A DNA stretch of 64,000 nucleotides from assembly GCF_900111125.1 (NCBI RefSeq), contig NZ_FOGE01000001.1:62001-126000 (forward strand). Direction: 5' to 3'. This DNA comes from Sphingobium sp. YR768 (GTDB taxonomy: Bacteria; Pseudomonadota; Alphaproteobacteria; Sphingomonadales; Sphingomonadaceae). A program made the position numbers and the translations under genes. Under the pieces are notes generated by a model that saw nothing but the letters and a program-made list of their open reading frames with translations, ran no database searches and had not been told where the DNA came from. Shown here piece after piece: positions 31,923 through 41,194 of this stretch (the stretch's first letter is position 1; every line of letters starts with the position of its first letter).

Positions 31923-33020
31923 ATGCATTTTCTCGATCAAGCTAAAATCTACATCAAATCCGGCTGGGGCGGCCCCGGCGCGGTCAGTTTCCGTCGTGAA
32001 AAATACGAGGAATATGGCGGCCCCGACGGCGGCAATGGCGGCAAGGGCGGCGACATCATCTTCGAAGCGGTTCAGGGCCTCAATACCCTGATCGATTTCC
32101 GCTATACCCAGCATTTCAAGGCGCAGCGCGGCACGCCGGGCATGGGCAAGAACCGCTATGGCGCCGGTGGCAGGGACCTGATCATCAAGGTGCCGGTCGG
32201 CACCCAGATATTGTCCGATCCCAAGCCGATCGAAGGCAGCGAGGACGAGGACGGCTATCCTGAGTATGAAGATCAGGACCTGCTCGCCGACTTCACCGAA
32301 GTTGGCCAGCGCGTCACCTTCCTGCGCGGCGGCGACGGCGGCCGGGGCAACATGTCGTACAAGACCAGCACCAACCGCGCCCCGCGCCAGCATGGCACGG
32401 GCTGGCCGGGCCAGGAAATGTGGGTGTGGCTGCGGCTGAAGCTGCTGGCCGATGTCGGTCTGGTTGGGATGCCCAATGCGGGCAAGTCCACGCTGATCAA
32501 TCAGGTGACGAATACCAAGGCAAAGGTCGGCGCCTATGCCTTTACCACCACGAAGCCGCAGCTGGGCGTGGTGTTGCATCGCGACCGGGAGTTCGTGCTG
32601 GCCGACATTCCCGGCCTGATCGCGGGCGCAGCCGAAGGCGTCGGGATCGGCGATCGGTTCCTGGGGCATATCGAGCGGTGCCGCGCCTTGCTGCACCTGA
32701 TCGACGCGACCACGGACGATCCGGTCGAGGCGTTCCATATCGTGACCGAAGAACTGGCGGCTTATGGCGAGGGGCTGGACGAAAAGCCGCAGATCGTGGT
32801 GCTCAACAAGGGCGACCTGCTGGGCTCGGAATTGATGGAAGACATTGCCGACCAGCTGCGCGAGGAAGCCGGCGTGGAGGATGTGTTCATCATTTCCGGC
32901 GCGACCGGCGAAGGCGTGAGCGCGCTGCTCGACGCGGTGCTGCTGATGATGGACGACGACGCACGCGATGACGAGAGCGACGGCGGCGCGGAAGACGAAG
33001 CCGGCTGGTCGCCGATTTAA
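31923..33020 (+). CDS. obgE: Obg GTPase (CgtA), 365 aa
   Basis: ATG 31923 gives the canonical start MHFLDQAKIYIKSGWGGPGA. The N-terminal Obg fold carries the Gly-rich loops GGPDGGNGGKGGDI. The GTPase domain has G1 GMPNAGKST, G2 TTTKPQLGVV, G3 DIPGL and G4 LNKGD. Obg acts on the large ribosomal subunit and in growth control and is essential in most bacteria. A short acidic tail (DDDARDDESDGGAEDEAG) ends the protein. proB follows, with a repeat between. Confidence 0.96.
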   Translation: MHFLDQAKIYIKSGWGGPGAVSFRREKYEEYGGPDGGNGGKGGDIIFEAVQGLNTLIDFRYTQHFKAQRGTPGMGKNRYGAGGRDLIIKVPVGTQILSDPKPIEGSEDEDGYPEYEDQDLLADFTEVGQRVTFLRGGDGGRGNMSYKTSTNRAPRQHGTGWPGQEMWVWLRLKLLADVGLVGMPNAGKSTLINQVTNTKAKVGAYAFTTTKPQLGVVLHRDREFVLADIPGLIAGAAEGVGIGDRFLGHIERCRALLHLIDATTDDPVEAFHIVTEELAAYGEGLDEKPQIVVLNKGDLLGSELMEDIADQLREEAGVEDVFIISGATGEGVSALLDAVLLMMDDDARDDESDGGAEDEAGWSPI

Positions 33021-33028
33021 TGTCTTCA

Positions 33029-33122
33029 CCCCTCCCCTTCAGGGGAGGGGACGGGGGTGGGGCCTGCCCCCACGAAACTGCGCCTGTTGCCCGCCCCCAC
33101 CCCCTCCTCTGAAGGGGAGGGG
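33029..33122. repeat. Palindromic GC-rich intergenic repeat
   Basis: Two inverted CCCCTCCCCTTCAGGGGAGG-type stems (near 33029-33050 and 33103-33122) face each other around a variable centre. The same family is seen at 48757-48810, 52827-52924 and 62682-62811. Confidence 0.8.
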
Positions 33123-33139
33123 CTTATTTGGACCGTCGA

Positions 33140-34270
33140 ATGACCTCTTCCCTCTCCGGTTTCCCCCCTGCCCTCGTCCGCCGTCTGGTCATCAAGATCG
33201 GGTCGGCTCTGCTGGTCGATCCGGCTGGGGAAGTGCGGGTGGACTGGTTGCGCACGCTGGTTGCCGATGTGGCCGAGCGCAAGGCGGCGGGGCAGCAGGT
33301 CATCATCGTGTCGTCGGGCGCGATCGCGCTGGGCGCGCGGCGGCTGAAGCTGCCCAAGGGCGGGCGCGGGTCATTGGAAGATGCGCAGGCGGCGGCGGCC
33401 ACCGGGCAGATTGCGCTGTCGCAATGCTGGGCCAGCCTGCTCGCCGAAAAGGGCATTACCGCCGCGCAGATGCTGGTGACGCTGGACGATCTGGAGAACC
33501 GACGGCGCTACCTGAATGCCTCGGCCACGCTGGAGCGGCTGATGGCGCTGGATGTCGTGCCGGTCATCAACGAGAATGACAGTGTGGCGACGAGCGAAAT
33601 CCGGTTCGGCGACAATGACCGACTGGCGGCGCGTATCGGACAGGCGGCACGGGCTGACGCGGTTGCGCTGCTTTCCGATGTCGACGGGCTTTACACCGCC
33701 AACCCGCACGTCGATGCCAGCGCGATGCTGATTGAGACAATCGAAACGATCGACGCGCGCATCGCGGCGATGGCCGACGGCGGCTCTGCGTCGGGCATGG
33801 GATCGGGTGGCATGGTGTCGAAGATTCAGGCGGCGCGCATCGCCACCGGCGCCGGCGCGCACCTCGCCATCATTTCGGGCAAGGTGGATTCGCCGCTGGC
33901 GCATTGGGCCGATGGCGGCAAAGGCTCCATCTTTCTGGCCGCGCAGGGCAAGGGTGCGCGCAAGGGCTGGCTGGCCGGGCGGCTGACGACGCGCGGGCGG
34001 CTGATCGTGGATGCGGGCGCGGAAAAGGCGCTGGGCAAGGGCAACAGCCTGCTGCCTGCCGGGGTCGCCAGCGTCGAAGGCCTGTTCGATCGTGGCGATG
34101 TAGTCGATATCGTGGCGCAGGACGGTCGGGTGATCGCGCGCGGGCTGATCGAATATGACAGCGAAGCCGCCGCGAAGATCGCCGGGCGGCGGAGCGAGGA
34201 AATCGCCGCGCTGCTGGGCGAAATGCCGCGATCGGTACTGGTCCATCGCGACCATATGGCGATGGTCTGA
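33140..34270 (+). CDS. proB: Glutamate 5-kinase, 376 aa
   Basis: The first enzyme of proline synthesis (glutamate + ATP to glutamyl phosphate). The amino-acid-kinase domain shows LVIKIGSALL, IIVSSGAIALG, VPVINENDSV, FGDNDRLAARIG, LLSDVDGLYT and GSGGMVSKIQAARIA. A C-terminal PUA domain (about 280-370, LIVDAGAEKALGKGNSLLPAG) is present as in full-length enzymes. ATG 33140 is preferred to an in-frame TTG 12 bases upstream. proA is not adjacent. Confidence 0.95.
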   Translation: MTSSLSGFPPALVRRLVIKIGSALLVDPAGEVRVDWLRTLVADVAERKAAGQQVIIVSSGAIALGARRLKLPKGGRGSLEDAQAAAATGQIALSQCWASLLAEKGITAAQMLVTLDDLENRRRYLNASATLERLMALDVVPVINENDSVATSEIRFGDNDRLAARIGQAARADAVALLSDVDGLYTANPHVDASAMLIETIETIDARIAAMADGGSASGMGSGGMVSKIQAARIATGAGAHLAIISGKVDSPLAHWADGGKGSIFLAAQGKGARKGWLAGRLTTRGRLIVDAGAEKALGKGNSLLPAGVASVEGLFDRGDVVDIVAQDGRVIARGLIEYDSEAAAKIAGRRSEEIAALLGEMPRSVLVHRDHMAMV

Positions 34271-34272
34271 GC

Positions 34273-35190
34273 ATGGCGCCCTTTCGTATCGCCATGACCG
34301 GCGCGACGGGTTTCGTCGGCGCCGAGGTGCTGGAGCAGGCGCTGGGGGACGGGCTGCGCATCAATGCGCTGACCCGGCGCGCCCAGCCACCACAAGCCCG
34401 GCTGAAATGGGTGCCCGGATCGCTGGAGGATGCGGCGGCGCTCGACGTGCTGGTGCGTGATGCCGACGCGGTGGTGCATATTGCGGGCGTGGTGAATGCG
34501 CCGGATCGCGAAGGATTTGAAGCCGGCAATGCGCGCGGCACCGTGGCGGTGATCGATGCGATGCGGCGGCGGGGCATCAAAAGGCTGGTGCATGTGTCGT
34601 CGCTGGCGGCGCGGGAGCCGGGTCTGTCCGACTATGGCTGGTCCAAGGAACTGGCCGAGAAATATGTGAAGTCGAGCGGGCTGGACTGGACCATCGTCCG
34701 GCCACCGGCCATTTACGGGCCGGGCGACAAGGAAATGCTGGAACTGTTCCGCATGGCCAAGCGCGGCATCATGATGCTGCCGCCGGGCGGGCGACTATCG
34801 GCGATCCATGTGAGTGATCTGGCCCGCTTGCTGCTGGCGCTGGCGCAGGAGCGCGAGAACAGCCTGACCCGCACCTATGAGGTGGATGACGGCACGCCGG
34901 GCGGCTGGGATCATAAGGATTTCGGCGCGGCGATCGGGCGTGCGGTCGGGCGGCCGGTCAGGACAGTGGCGACGCCGGAATGGCTGCTGACCGTCGCGGC
35001 GCGGATCGACCGGATGGTGCGCGGCAAGAAGGCCAAGCTGACCCCGGACCGGGTCGATTATTTCTGCCATCCCGACTGGGTCGTCGCCAAGCGGATGCAG
35101 CCGCCCAAGCGCCTGTGGTTGCCGCAGGTGAAGACCGAGGATGGGCTGAAGGAAACGGTGGCTGCCTATCGGGAGAAGGGGTGGCTCTGA
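34273..35190 (+). CDS. Extended SDR-type NAD(P)-dependent epimerase/dehydratase family protein, 305 aa
   Basis: Begins two bases after proB. The NAD(P) site TGATGFVGAEVLEQAL, DAVVHIAGVVNAP, the Ser in VHVSSLAARE and the Y-x-x-x-K pair in DYGWSKELAEKY are the motifs of extended or atypical short-chain dehydrogenases. The substrate is unknown. Atypical SDRs of this length occur as NDUFA9-like complex I partners, sugar-nucleotide enzymes and, in sphingolipid bacteria, as ceramide-pathway reductases; the last is an open possibility here. Confidence 0.85.
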   Translation: MAPFRIAMTGATGFVGAEVLEQALGDGLRINALTRRAQPPQARLKWVPGSLEDAAALDVLVRDADAVVHIAGVVNAPDREGFEAGNARGTVAVIDAMRRRGIKRLVHVSSLAAREPGLSDYGWSKELAEKYVKSSGLDWTIVRPPAIYGPGDKEMLELFRMAKRGIMMLPPGGRLSAIHVSDLARLLLALAQERENSLTRTYEVDDGTPGGWDHKDFGAAIGRAVGRPVRTVATPEWLLTVAARIDRMVRGKKAKLTPDRVDYFCHPDWVVAKRMQPPKRLWLPQVKTEDGLKETVAAYREKGWL

Positions 35191-35192
35191 AA

Positions 35193-35267
35193 CCGTTCGC
35201 CCTGAGCGAAGTCGAAGGCATTTCGCTCCGCTCGATGATGGGCTTCGACTTCGCTCAGCCCGAACGG
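35193..35267. repeat. Inverted intergenic repeat (CCGTTCG...CGAACGG family)
   Basis: CCGTTCGCCCTGAGCGAAGT and its inverted partner ending CCCGAACGG flank a variable centre. Relatives lie at 38174-38240, 50254-50331 and 54616-54756. Confidence 0.85.
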
Positions 35268-35270
35268 ATT

Positions 35271-35789
35271 TCACTGATCCTCCGCCGCCGGTTTCTTCGC
35301 ACGCTGCTCCGCCAGAAATTCGCTGATCGCCTGACCGCTGGCGTTGAGCAGTGGATAGGTGCGCGCATCCGATAGCCAGTCGGGGCGGCGGGCGCCGCTG
35401 CCGTAGAAAGTGTCGTAGACGAGACTGAAGGCGAGGAAGAGGATGGTCGCGCCGATCAGGCCCTTCACCGCGCCGAAGCCCGCGCCCAGCACCCGGTCGA
35501 CGGGGCCGAGGATAGACTGGCGGGTGCGGCGGCCGATGGCGTGGGCGATCAGTTTCCCCACGCCGAAGGTGACGCCGAAGACGAGAACCAGCGCCAGCAT
35601 CGCAGCCCCACTGCTGTTGCCGACAAAGGCGCTAAGCAGTTCGGCGGCGGAGGCGTGGAACAGGCGGATGGCGAAGATCGCCAATATCCAGGCGATAAGC
35701 GAGAGCGTTTCGAGCACGAAACCGCGCATGAGGCCCAGCACGGCGCAACCGCCGATGGCGAGCAGGACAAGAATGTCGATGGCGTTCAT
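35271..35789 (-). CDS. cvpA: CvpA family membrane protein, 172 aa
   Basis: Four hydrophobic segments (about 4-24, 28-46, 60-82, 103-125), with RGFVLETLSLIAWILAI and GPVDRVLGAGFGAVKGLI, match the CvpA family (PF02674). E. coli CvpA is needed for colicin V production and envelope stress resistance. It lies downstream of radA on the same strand. Confidence 0.9.
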   Translation of the reverse strand: MNAIDILVLLAIGGCAVLGLMRGFVLETLSLIAWILAIFAIRLFHASAAELLSAFVGNSSGAAMLALVLVFGVTFGVGKLIAHAIGRRTRQSILGPVDRVLGAGFGAVKGLIGATILFLAFSLVYDTFYGSGARRPDWLSDARTYPLLNASGQAISEFLAEQRAKKPAAEDQ

Positions 35790-35840
35790 TGGCGGGCCTG
35801 TATTTCCTGACGCTGTTCCCCGGCGCAGTTGATGGGAGGC

Positions 35841-35905
35841 ACGTGACTCCCATCAAGGTCCAGTCCTACGCTCTCAACTGGACCCCGGCCTTCGCCGGGG
35901 AACAA
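35841..35905. repeat. Intergenic repeat with GGCCTTCGCC stem
   Basis: CCCCGGCCTTCGCCGGGG and preceding GTCCAG/CTGGAC-type pairs form nested hairpins between cvpA and radA. It looks like another dispersed repeat family of these genomes. Confidence 0.5.
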
Positions 35906-35926
35906 GCTGGAGATTTCCCGCCGTCG

Positions 35927-37294
35927 CTATCCGCGTCCCAGCATCTGGTCAACCAGTTGGGCGAGGGTGCGGAAGCCGCTGACCGCGATTCCCTTTACCC
36001 CGTCCGCCGCCGAGGCCGGGATATAGGCGCGGGTGAAGCCCAGCTTGGCCGCTTCGCGCAGGCGCAGGGGAGAATGGGAGACGGGGCGGATTTCGCTCGA
36101 CAGCGCGATTTCGCCGAACAGGACGATATCGACCGGCACCGGCCGTTCCGCCATGGCGGAGATGAGCGCGGCGGCGACGGCCAGATCAGCGGCCGGATCG
36201 GTCAGGCGATAGCCGCCCGCGACGTTGAGATAGACTTCGCAGGTCGAGAAACTGAGGCCGCAGCGCGCCTCCAGCACGGCGAGGATCATCGCGAGGCGTC
36301 CACTGTCCCAGCCGACCACCGCGCGTCGGGGTGTGGCGCCGCTGGAAAGGCGCACGACCAACGCCTGTATTTCGACCAGCACCGGCCGCGTTCCTTCCAA
36401 CGCCGGGAAGACAGTCGCGCCTGTCACCGTCTCGTCGCGGTTGGTGAGGAACAAAGCGGATGGGTTGGCGACCTCTTCCAGCCCTTCGGCAACCATGGCG
36501 AAGACGCCGATCTCATCCGTGCCGCCAAAGCGGTTCTTGACTGCGCGCAGGATGCGATATTGGTGGCTGCGCTCGCCCTCGAAGGCCAGCACGGTGTCGA
36601 CCATATGTTCCAGCACGCGCGGGCCGGCGATGCTGCCATCCTTGGTCACATGGCCGACCAGGATCAGAGCGGTGCCGCGCTGCTTGGCGAATTTGATGAG
36701 TTCCTGGCTAGAGGCGCGGACCTGGCTGACGGTGCCGGGCGCCCCTTCGATCAGGTCGCTGTGCATCGTCTGGATCGAATCGATCACGAGCAGCGCGGGC
36801 GGCGGCCCCTCCCCCAGCGTCGTGAGGATATCGCGGACCGAGGTGGCGCTGGCGAGTTGGACCGGGGCGTTGCCGAGGCCGAGACGCTGGGCGCGCAGGC
36901 GCACCTGATCGGCGGCTTCCTCGCCACTGATATAGGCCACGGACAGCCCGCGCGAAGCGATGCGCGCGGCGGCTTGCAAGAGGAGCGTAGACTTGCCGAT
37001 GCCCGGATCGCCGCCGATCAGGGTCGCGGAGCCATGGACGATGCCGCCGCCCAGTGCGCGATCAAATTCGGCGATGCCGGTGCTGGTGCGGGGCGGCAAT
37101 TCGACATCGCTGTCGAGGCCGACCAGCGTGATGGCGCGTCCGCCATTTTGCAGGTCATGCCGGGAAGAGAAGACCGTCTCCGCCGCTTCCTCGACGATGC
37201 TGTTCCACTCGCCGCAATCCTCGCACTGGCCCTGCCACCGGCTGGCGACGGTGCCGCATTGCTGACAGACGAATTTGCGTTTTGCCTTGGCCAT
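35927..37294 (-). CDS. radA: DNA repair protein RadA, 455 aa
   Basis: ATG 37294 gives MAKAKRKFVCQQCG. The N-terminal C4 zinc finger (CQQCG...CEDCG), the RecA-like ATPase with Walker A GGDPGIGKST, the RadA signature KNRFGGTDE and the C-terminal Lon-like domain (about 285-455) are complete. RadA/Sms promotes branch migration in recombination. Length is normal for the family. Confidence 0.95.
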   Translation of the reverse strand: MAKAKRKFVCQQCGTVASRWQGQCEDCGEWNSIVEEAAETVFSSRHDLQNGGRAITLVGLDSDVELPPRTSTGIAEFDRALGGGIVHGSATLIGGDPGIGKSTLLLQAAARIASRGLSVAYISGEEAADQVRLRAQRLGLGNAPVQLASATSVRDILTTLGEGPPPALLVIDSIQTMHSDLIEGAPGTVSQVRASSQELIKFAKQRGTALILVGHVTKDGSIAGPRVLEHMVDTVLAFEGERSHQYRILRAVKNRFGGTDEIGVFAMVAEGLEEVANPSALFLTNRDETVTGATVFPALEGTRPVLVEIQALVVRLSSGATPRRAVVGWDSGRLAMILAVLEARCGLSFSTCEVYLNVAGGYRLTDPAADLAVAAALISAMAERPVPVDIVLFGEIALSSEIRPVSHSPLRLREAAKLGFTRAYIPASAADGVKGIAVSGFRTLAQLVDQMLGRG

Positions 37295-37382
37295 GGTGCA
37301 GATATGCCTAGCAGGCGCGAACATTGCAAGAACATCGATGCGGTGGCTGGAAACCTCCGCCGCGCTGGCGCATTGATACGGC

Positions 37383-38081
37383 ATGAAAACGATCCGCGTC
37401 GCGAGCTATAATATCCGCAAGGCCATAGGCACTGACCGGCGGCGGATGCCCGAACGGGTGCTGGAGGTGCTGAACGAGGTGGATGCGGATATCGTGGCGC
37501 TCCAGGAGGCCGACCGGCGCTTTGGCGTGCGGTCCGCCGCCATCCCGCCGCTGTTGATGGACAATCAGAGCGGATACCGGCCGGTGCCGCTGAATGTGCA
37601 GATGGATAGCATGGGCTGGCACGGCAACGCCCTGCTGGTGCGCAAGGCGGCGGAGGTCGCCCGGCATGACGTGCTGCACCTGCCCTATCTGGAACCGCGC
37701 GGGGCGACCATGGCGGAGGTGATGGTGAAGGGCGCGACGCTGCGCGTGTTCGGCATGCATCTGGACCTGTCTGGCCTGTGGCGACGACGGCAGGCGGCGG
37801 CGGTGATCCATGCGGCGGCGCAGGGGGCGGAGATGCCCACGGTGCTGATGGGCGACCTCAACGAATGGAGTGCCGGGCGCGGGTGCCTGGCCGATTTCGC
37901 GCGCCATTATAGTTTCGCGCCATGCGGGCGCAGCTTTCATGCGCGGCGGCCTGTGGCGCGGCTCGACCGAATCATGCATTGCGGGAAGCTGACGCTGAAA
38001 AATTGCGGCGTGCATGAGAGCGCGGCGGCCCGCAAGGCGTCCGACCATCTGCCGATCTGGGCGGATTTTGCTGTTGGTTGA
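37383..38081 (+). CDS. Endonuclease/exonuclease/phosphatase family protein, 232 aa
   Basis: The family motifs are visible in order: VASYNIRKAIG, IVALQEAD (metal-binding Glu), MGDLNEW and the closing SDHLPIWADF (Asp-His pair). The product is soluble with no signal peptide. Related proteins of this length are annotated as phosphodiesterases or nucleases and often lie in lipid-metabolism clusters; the patatin-like gene 226 bases downstream is consistent with this. The exact substrate is unknown. Confidence 0.88.
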   Translation: MKTIRVASYNIRKAIGTDRRRMPERVLEVLNEVDADIVALQEADRRFGVRSAAIPPLLMDNQSGYRPVPLNVQMDSMGWHGNALLVRKAAEVARHDVLHLPYLEPRGATMAEVMVKGATLRVFGMHLDLSGLWRRRQAAAVIHAAAQGAEMPTVLMGDLNEWSAGRGCLADFARHYSFAPCGRSFHARRPVARLDRIMHCGKLTLKNCGVHESAAARKASDHLPIWADFAVG

Positions 38082-38173
38082 AGTTTCGTTCATTCCCCTT
38101 TCCCCGTTCGGGCTGTTCGATCGAATCGCTTGTCTCAATCGAATGTCGACACCCACTCCGTTTCTAAAGAAGT

Positions 38174-38240
38174 ACGGCCCCCTTCGACGCCGCCTGCGGC
38201 GTCGCTCAGGACAGGCTTCGACAGGCTCAGCGCGAGCGGG
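38174..38240. repeat. Dispersed intergenic repeat
   Basis: Contains CTTCGACGCCGCCTGCGGCG and a CAGGCTTCGACAGGCTCAG stretch typical of the family at 35193, 50254 and 54616, but with one arm altered. It lies before the patatin-like gene. Confidence 0.7.
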
Positions 38241-38306
38241 ATTGGGAAAGTATTTCCAAGCCCCAGAGCTATCGACAATTGTCCCGCCCTCTGCGAGGTT
38301 TACGCC

Positions 38307-40640
38307 ATGAAGGAGCGGGAACTGCGGCTGGCTTTGGTCTGCTATGGCGGGATCAGTCTGGCCGTCTACATGCACGGCATCACCAAGGAAATCTGGCGGC
38401 TGGCGCGGGCGAGCCGGGCCTTTCATGACCATGCCCCGCAGAGCGACAGCAGCGAAGCCATCTATCGGCAGATGCTGGAAGCGATGGAGGCGCAGAGCGG
38501 CATCCGGCTGCGCGTGATGCCGGACATCATCGCCGGGGCGAGCGCGGGCGGGATCAACGGCATATTCCTGGCGCAGGCGATCGAGACAGGACAATCGCTG
38601 GAGCCGCTGACCGCCATGTGGCTGGATAATGCCGATGTCGACCGGCTGCTGGACCCAGACGCGCGGCCGGCGCGGGCGATGACCAAATTCTGGGCGACGC
38701 CTCTGGTATGGATGGCAGCGCGACGGCCGGGCGATGCGGTGGAGCGCACCGTCGCGCCGGACACGCGGGAGGAAGTGCGGATGAAATTGTCCCGCTTCAT
38801 CCGCTCCCGCTGGTTCGAGCCGCCCTTTGGCGGAGAGGTTTTCTCCACCATGTTGCTCGATGCGTTCGATGCGATGGCGGCGGCGGAAAAAGGGCCGCCG
38901 CTGCTGCCCGACGGGCATCCGCTCGACCTGTTCGTGACCGTCACCGATTTCGAGGGGCATCCCCAGAGCCTCAATCTCAACAGCCCGGCGCAGGTGATCG
39001 AGACGGAGCATCGGCTGTCGATCGGGTTCCGGGCGCGGGGGCGCGGGGACCGGCTATTTGCCGATGCGGCCGAGCTGACTTTCGCGGCGAGGGCGACGGC
39101 GAGCTTCCCCGGCGCGTTTCCGCCCTTCACCGTGCGCGAACTGGATCGGGTGTTGAAGCGCCGCCATCGCGGCTGGCCGACGCGGGACGCCTTTCTGGCG
39201 CGCGCCCTGCCCCGCCATGCCGCGCGCGGAACGGCCGAGGATGCGGTGCTGATCGACGGATCGGTGCTGGCCAATGCGCCCTTCGCGCAGGCGATCGGCG
39301 CGCTGCGCAACCGGCCGTCGCGGCGGGAGGTGGACCGGCGCTTCGTCTATATCGATCCCAAGCCGGGGCATCGCTCCATCCGCCTTAATCGGGAGGGCGA
39401 GCAGGTGGACGCGCCGACCGGGGAGGACGCCCCCCTGCCCGGCTTCTTCCGCACCATCTTCGGCGCGCTAAGCGACATTCCGCGCGAGCAGCCGATCCGC
39501 GACAATCTGGAAGCGATCGACCGGCATTCGACGCGCATCCGGCGGATGCGGCGGATATGGGATGCGCTGCGACCGGGGATCGAGGCGGAGGTGGAAAGCG
39601 CGGTCGGGCGGATGCTGTTCCTCGACCGGCCCAATCCGGCGCGCCTGTCCGCCTGGCGCGCCAAGGCGCAGCAACGCGCCGCGAGCGCGGCCGGTTTCGC
39701 CTATCCGGCCTATGGCCATATGAAATTGTCCGGCATCGTCGAATCGCTGAGCACCCTGCTGTTCCGCCTGTCGGGCGAGGAAAGCGCGATGATGCGGGAA
39801 GCCTATCGACAGGCGATCTGGGCCGACATCCGCAGCAACGGCGCGGACCAGCTAAGCGAGGAAGGCGGATCGGCCTCCGCCCCGGTCGCCTTCTTCCGCG
39901 CGCACGACCTGGCCTTTCGCGTGCGGCGCCTGCGCTATCTGGCGCGGCGGCTGGCGGACACGCTGGAGATGGAGAACGAGGCGGACGATCCGGCGGTGCA
40001 GGCGATGCACGACGCCATCTATGGCGCGCTCAGCCTCTATGCCGAATGCGAGGACAGCGATTTTCATGGGGCCGATGTGGTGGCCGCGGCCAAGACGGTG
40101 CCGACCGATGCCGGCGCAGCGCTGGAGGCAGTGGCGCAGGCGCGCGGTCTGAAGGCGCGGGACGAGGCGGCGGACCTGATGCTGGCGGAGGCCTTTGCGG
40201 GCCTGCCCAAGGCCGGGCGACGGACGATGCTGCTCGCCTATCTGGGTTTTCCCTTCACCGATATCGCCACATTACCGTTGCTCCAAAGTGACAGTCTGGA
40301 TGAATATGATCCGGTGAAGGTCGACCGGATTTCGCCCGAGGATTGCACCGCCATCCGTAGCGGCGGCGCGGCGGCCACGCTCAAAGGCATAGAATTCAAC
40401 AATTTCGGCGCCTTCTTTAGCAGGGTCTATCGCGAGAATGACTATCTGTGGGGGCGGCTGCACGGGGTCGAGCGGCTTCTGGACATCGTGAATATGAGTG
40501 TGCCCGTGGCAAGCCGTCTTTCGCCCGACATGCTGGCCGACTATAGGCGGGCGGCGTTTCTGGCGATCCTCGACGAGGAAGAGTCGCGGCTGCATCATGT
40601 AGCCGAACTTATCGCCAGCTTGCGGGAGGAAATCGGGTGA
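38307..40640 (+). CDS. Patatin-like phospholipase family protein, 777 aa
   Basis: ATG 38307 follows GAGG. The patatin core shows the oxyanion loop CYGGISLAVYMHGITKEIW near residue 13, the nucleophile Ser in IIAGASAGG at about 80, and the catalytic Asp in LIDGSVLANAPF at about 318. The long C-terminal part (450-777) is helical, with FPFTDIATLPL and EFNNFGAFF patches typical of the patatin-related protein family of 700-800 residues (DUF3376 type). These are predicted lipid acyl hydrolases; a physiological role is not established. The downstream lipoprotein gene overlaps its stop. Confidence 0.9.
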   Translation: MKERELRLALVCYGGISLAVYMHGITKEIWRLARASRAFHDHAPQSDSSEAIYRQMLEAMEAQSGIRLRVMPDIIAGASAGGINGIFLAQAIETGQSLEPLTAMWLDNADVDRLLDPDARPARAMTKFWATPLVWMAARRPGDAVERTVAPDTREEVRMKLSRFIRSRWFEPPFGGEVFSTMLLDAFDAMAAAEKGPPLLPDGHPLDLFVTVTDFEGHPQSLNLNSPAQVIETEHRLSIGFRARGRGDRLFADAAELTFAARATASFPGAFPPFTVRELDRVLKRRHRGWPTRDAFLARALPRHAARGTAEDAVLIDGSVLANAPFAQAIGALRNRPSRREVDRRFVYIDPKPGHRSIRLNREGEQVDAPTGEDAPLPGFFRTIFGALSDIPREQPIRDNLEAIDRHSTRIRRMRRIWDALRPGIEAEVESAVGRMLFLDRPNPARLSAWRAKAQQRAASAAGFAYPAYGHMKLSGIVESLSTLLFRLSGEESAMMREAYRQAIWADIRSNGADQLSEEGGSASAPVAFFRAHDLAFRVRRLRYLARRLADTLEMENEADDPAVQAMHDAIYGALSLYAECEDSDFHGADVVAAAKTVPTDAGAALEAVAQARGLKARDEAADLMLAEAFAGLPKAGRRTMLLAYLGFPFTDIATLPLLQSDSLDEYDPVKVDRISPEDCTAIRSGGAAATLKGIEFNNFGAFFSRVYRENDYLWGRLHGVERLLDIVNMSVPVASRLSPDMLADYRRAAFLAILDEEESRLHHVAELIASLREEIG

Positions 40641-41146
40641 GCGGGCGTGTGGTGCTGGTTCCGGTGATGCTGATGCTGGCCTTTACGGCCGGCTGTCGTT
40701 CGTCGTCCGATGACAGTGCCCAGGCCGATAATGGCGCCGCATCGCCGCCGGTCATGGCCGCCGTCGCCGCCCAGCCCAAAGCGATCGCGCCGCTGCCCGA
40801 CACTATCGCCGAACCGACACGGCCTTCCCCGACCGTGACGGTGCGCGCCCAACCGGCGCCGCGCAATGCGCTGGACCTGCCGCCGTCCGACGACGGGCTG
40901 GCCGCAGACCCGTTCCCGCAGGAAGTGACCGCCTTCATGGTCGATCGCGACGGGTGCGACCATTTCCGGGGCGAGTTACCCTATGACGCGGAACGGCGCG
41001 CCTATATCGCCGAAAGTGTCGCGGAACTGTGCACCGGCACCGACGCCCGGCTGGCGATGCTGCGACGGCGCTATGCCAATGACCCGTCGGTGATCGCTGC
41101 GCTCCGGACCTATGACGACCGGATCGAAAGCATGGCGACCTATTGA
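40637..41146 (+). CDS. Putative lipoprotein, 169 aa
   Basis: GTG 40637 overlaps the previous stop (GTGA) and follows GGGAGG. The signal LVPVMLMLAFTAGC ends in a lipobox at about residue 20. A Pro/Ala-rich linker (about 25-80) leads to a small C-terminal domain with GCDHFRGELPYDAERRAYIAES and ELCTGTDARLAMLRRRYANDP. This C-terminal unit is recurrent in sphingomonad lipoproteins. Translational coupling to the patatin-like gene suggests a joint role at the envelope. Confidence 0.75.
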   Translation: MSGRVVLVPVMLMLAFTAGCRSSSDDSAQADNGAASPPVMAAVAAQPKAIAPLPDTIAEPTRPSPTVTVRAQPAPRNALDLPPSDDGLAADPFPQEVTAFMVDRDGCDHFRGELPYDAERRAYIAESVAELCTGTDARLAMLRRRYANDPSVIAALRTYDDRIESMATY

Positions 41147-41194
41147 GGCTCGCCGGGCTCGGTAAATCAGCCCGTTTGAACCGTTATGTGCCCG

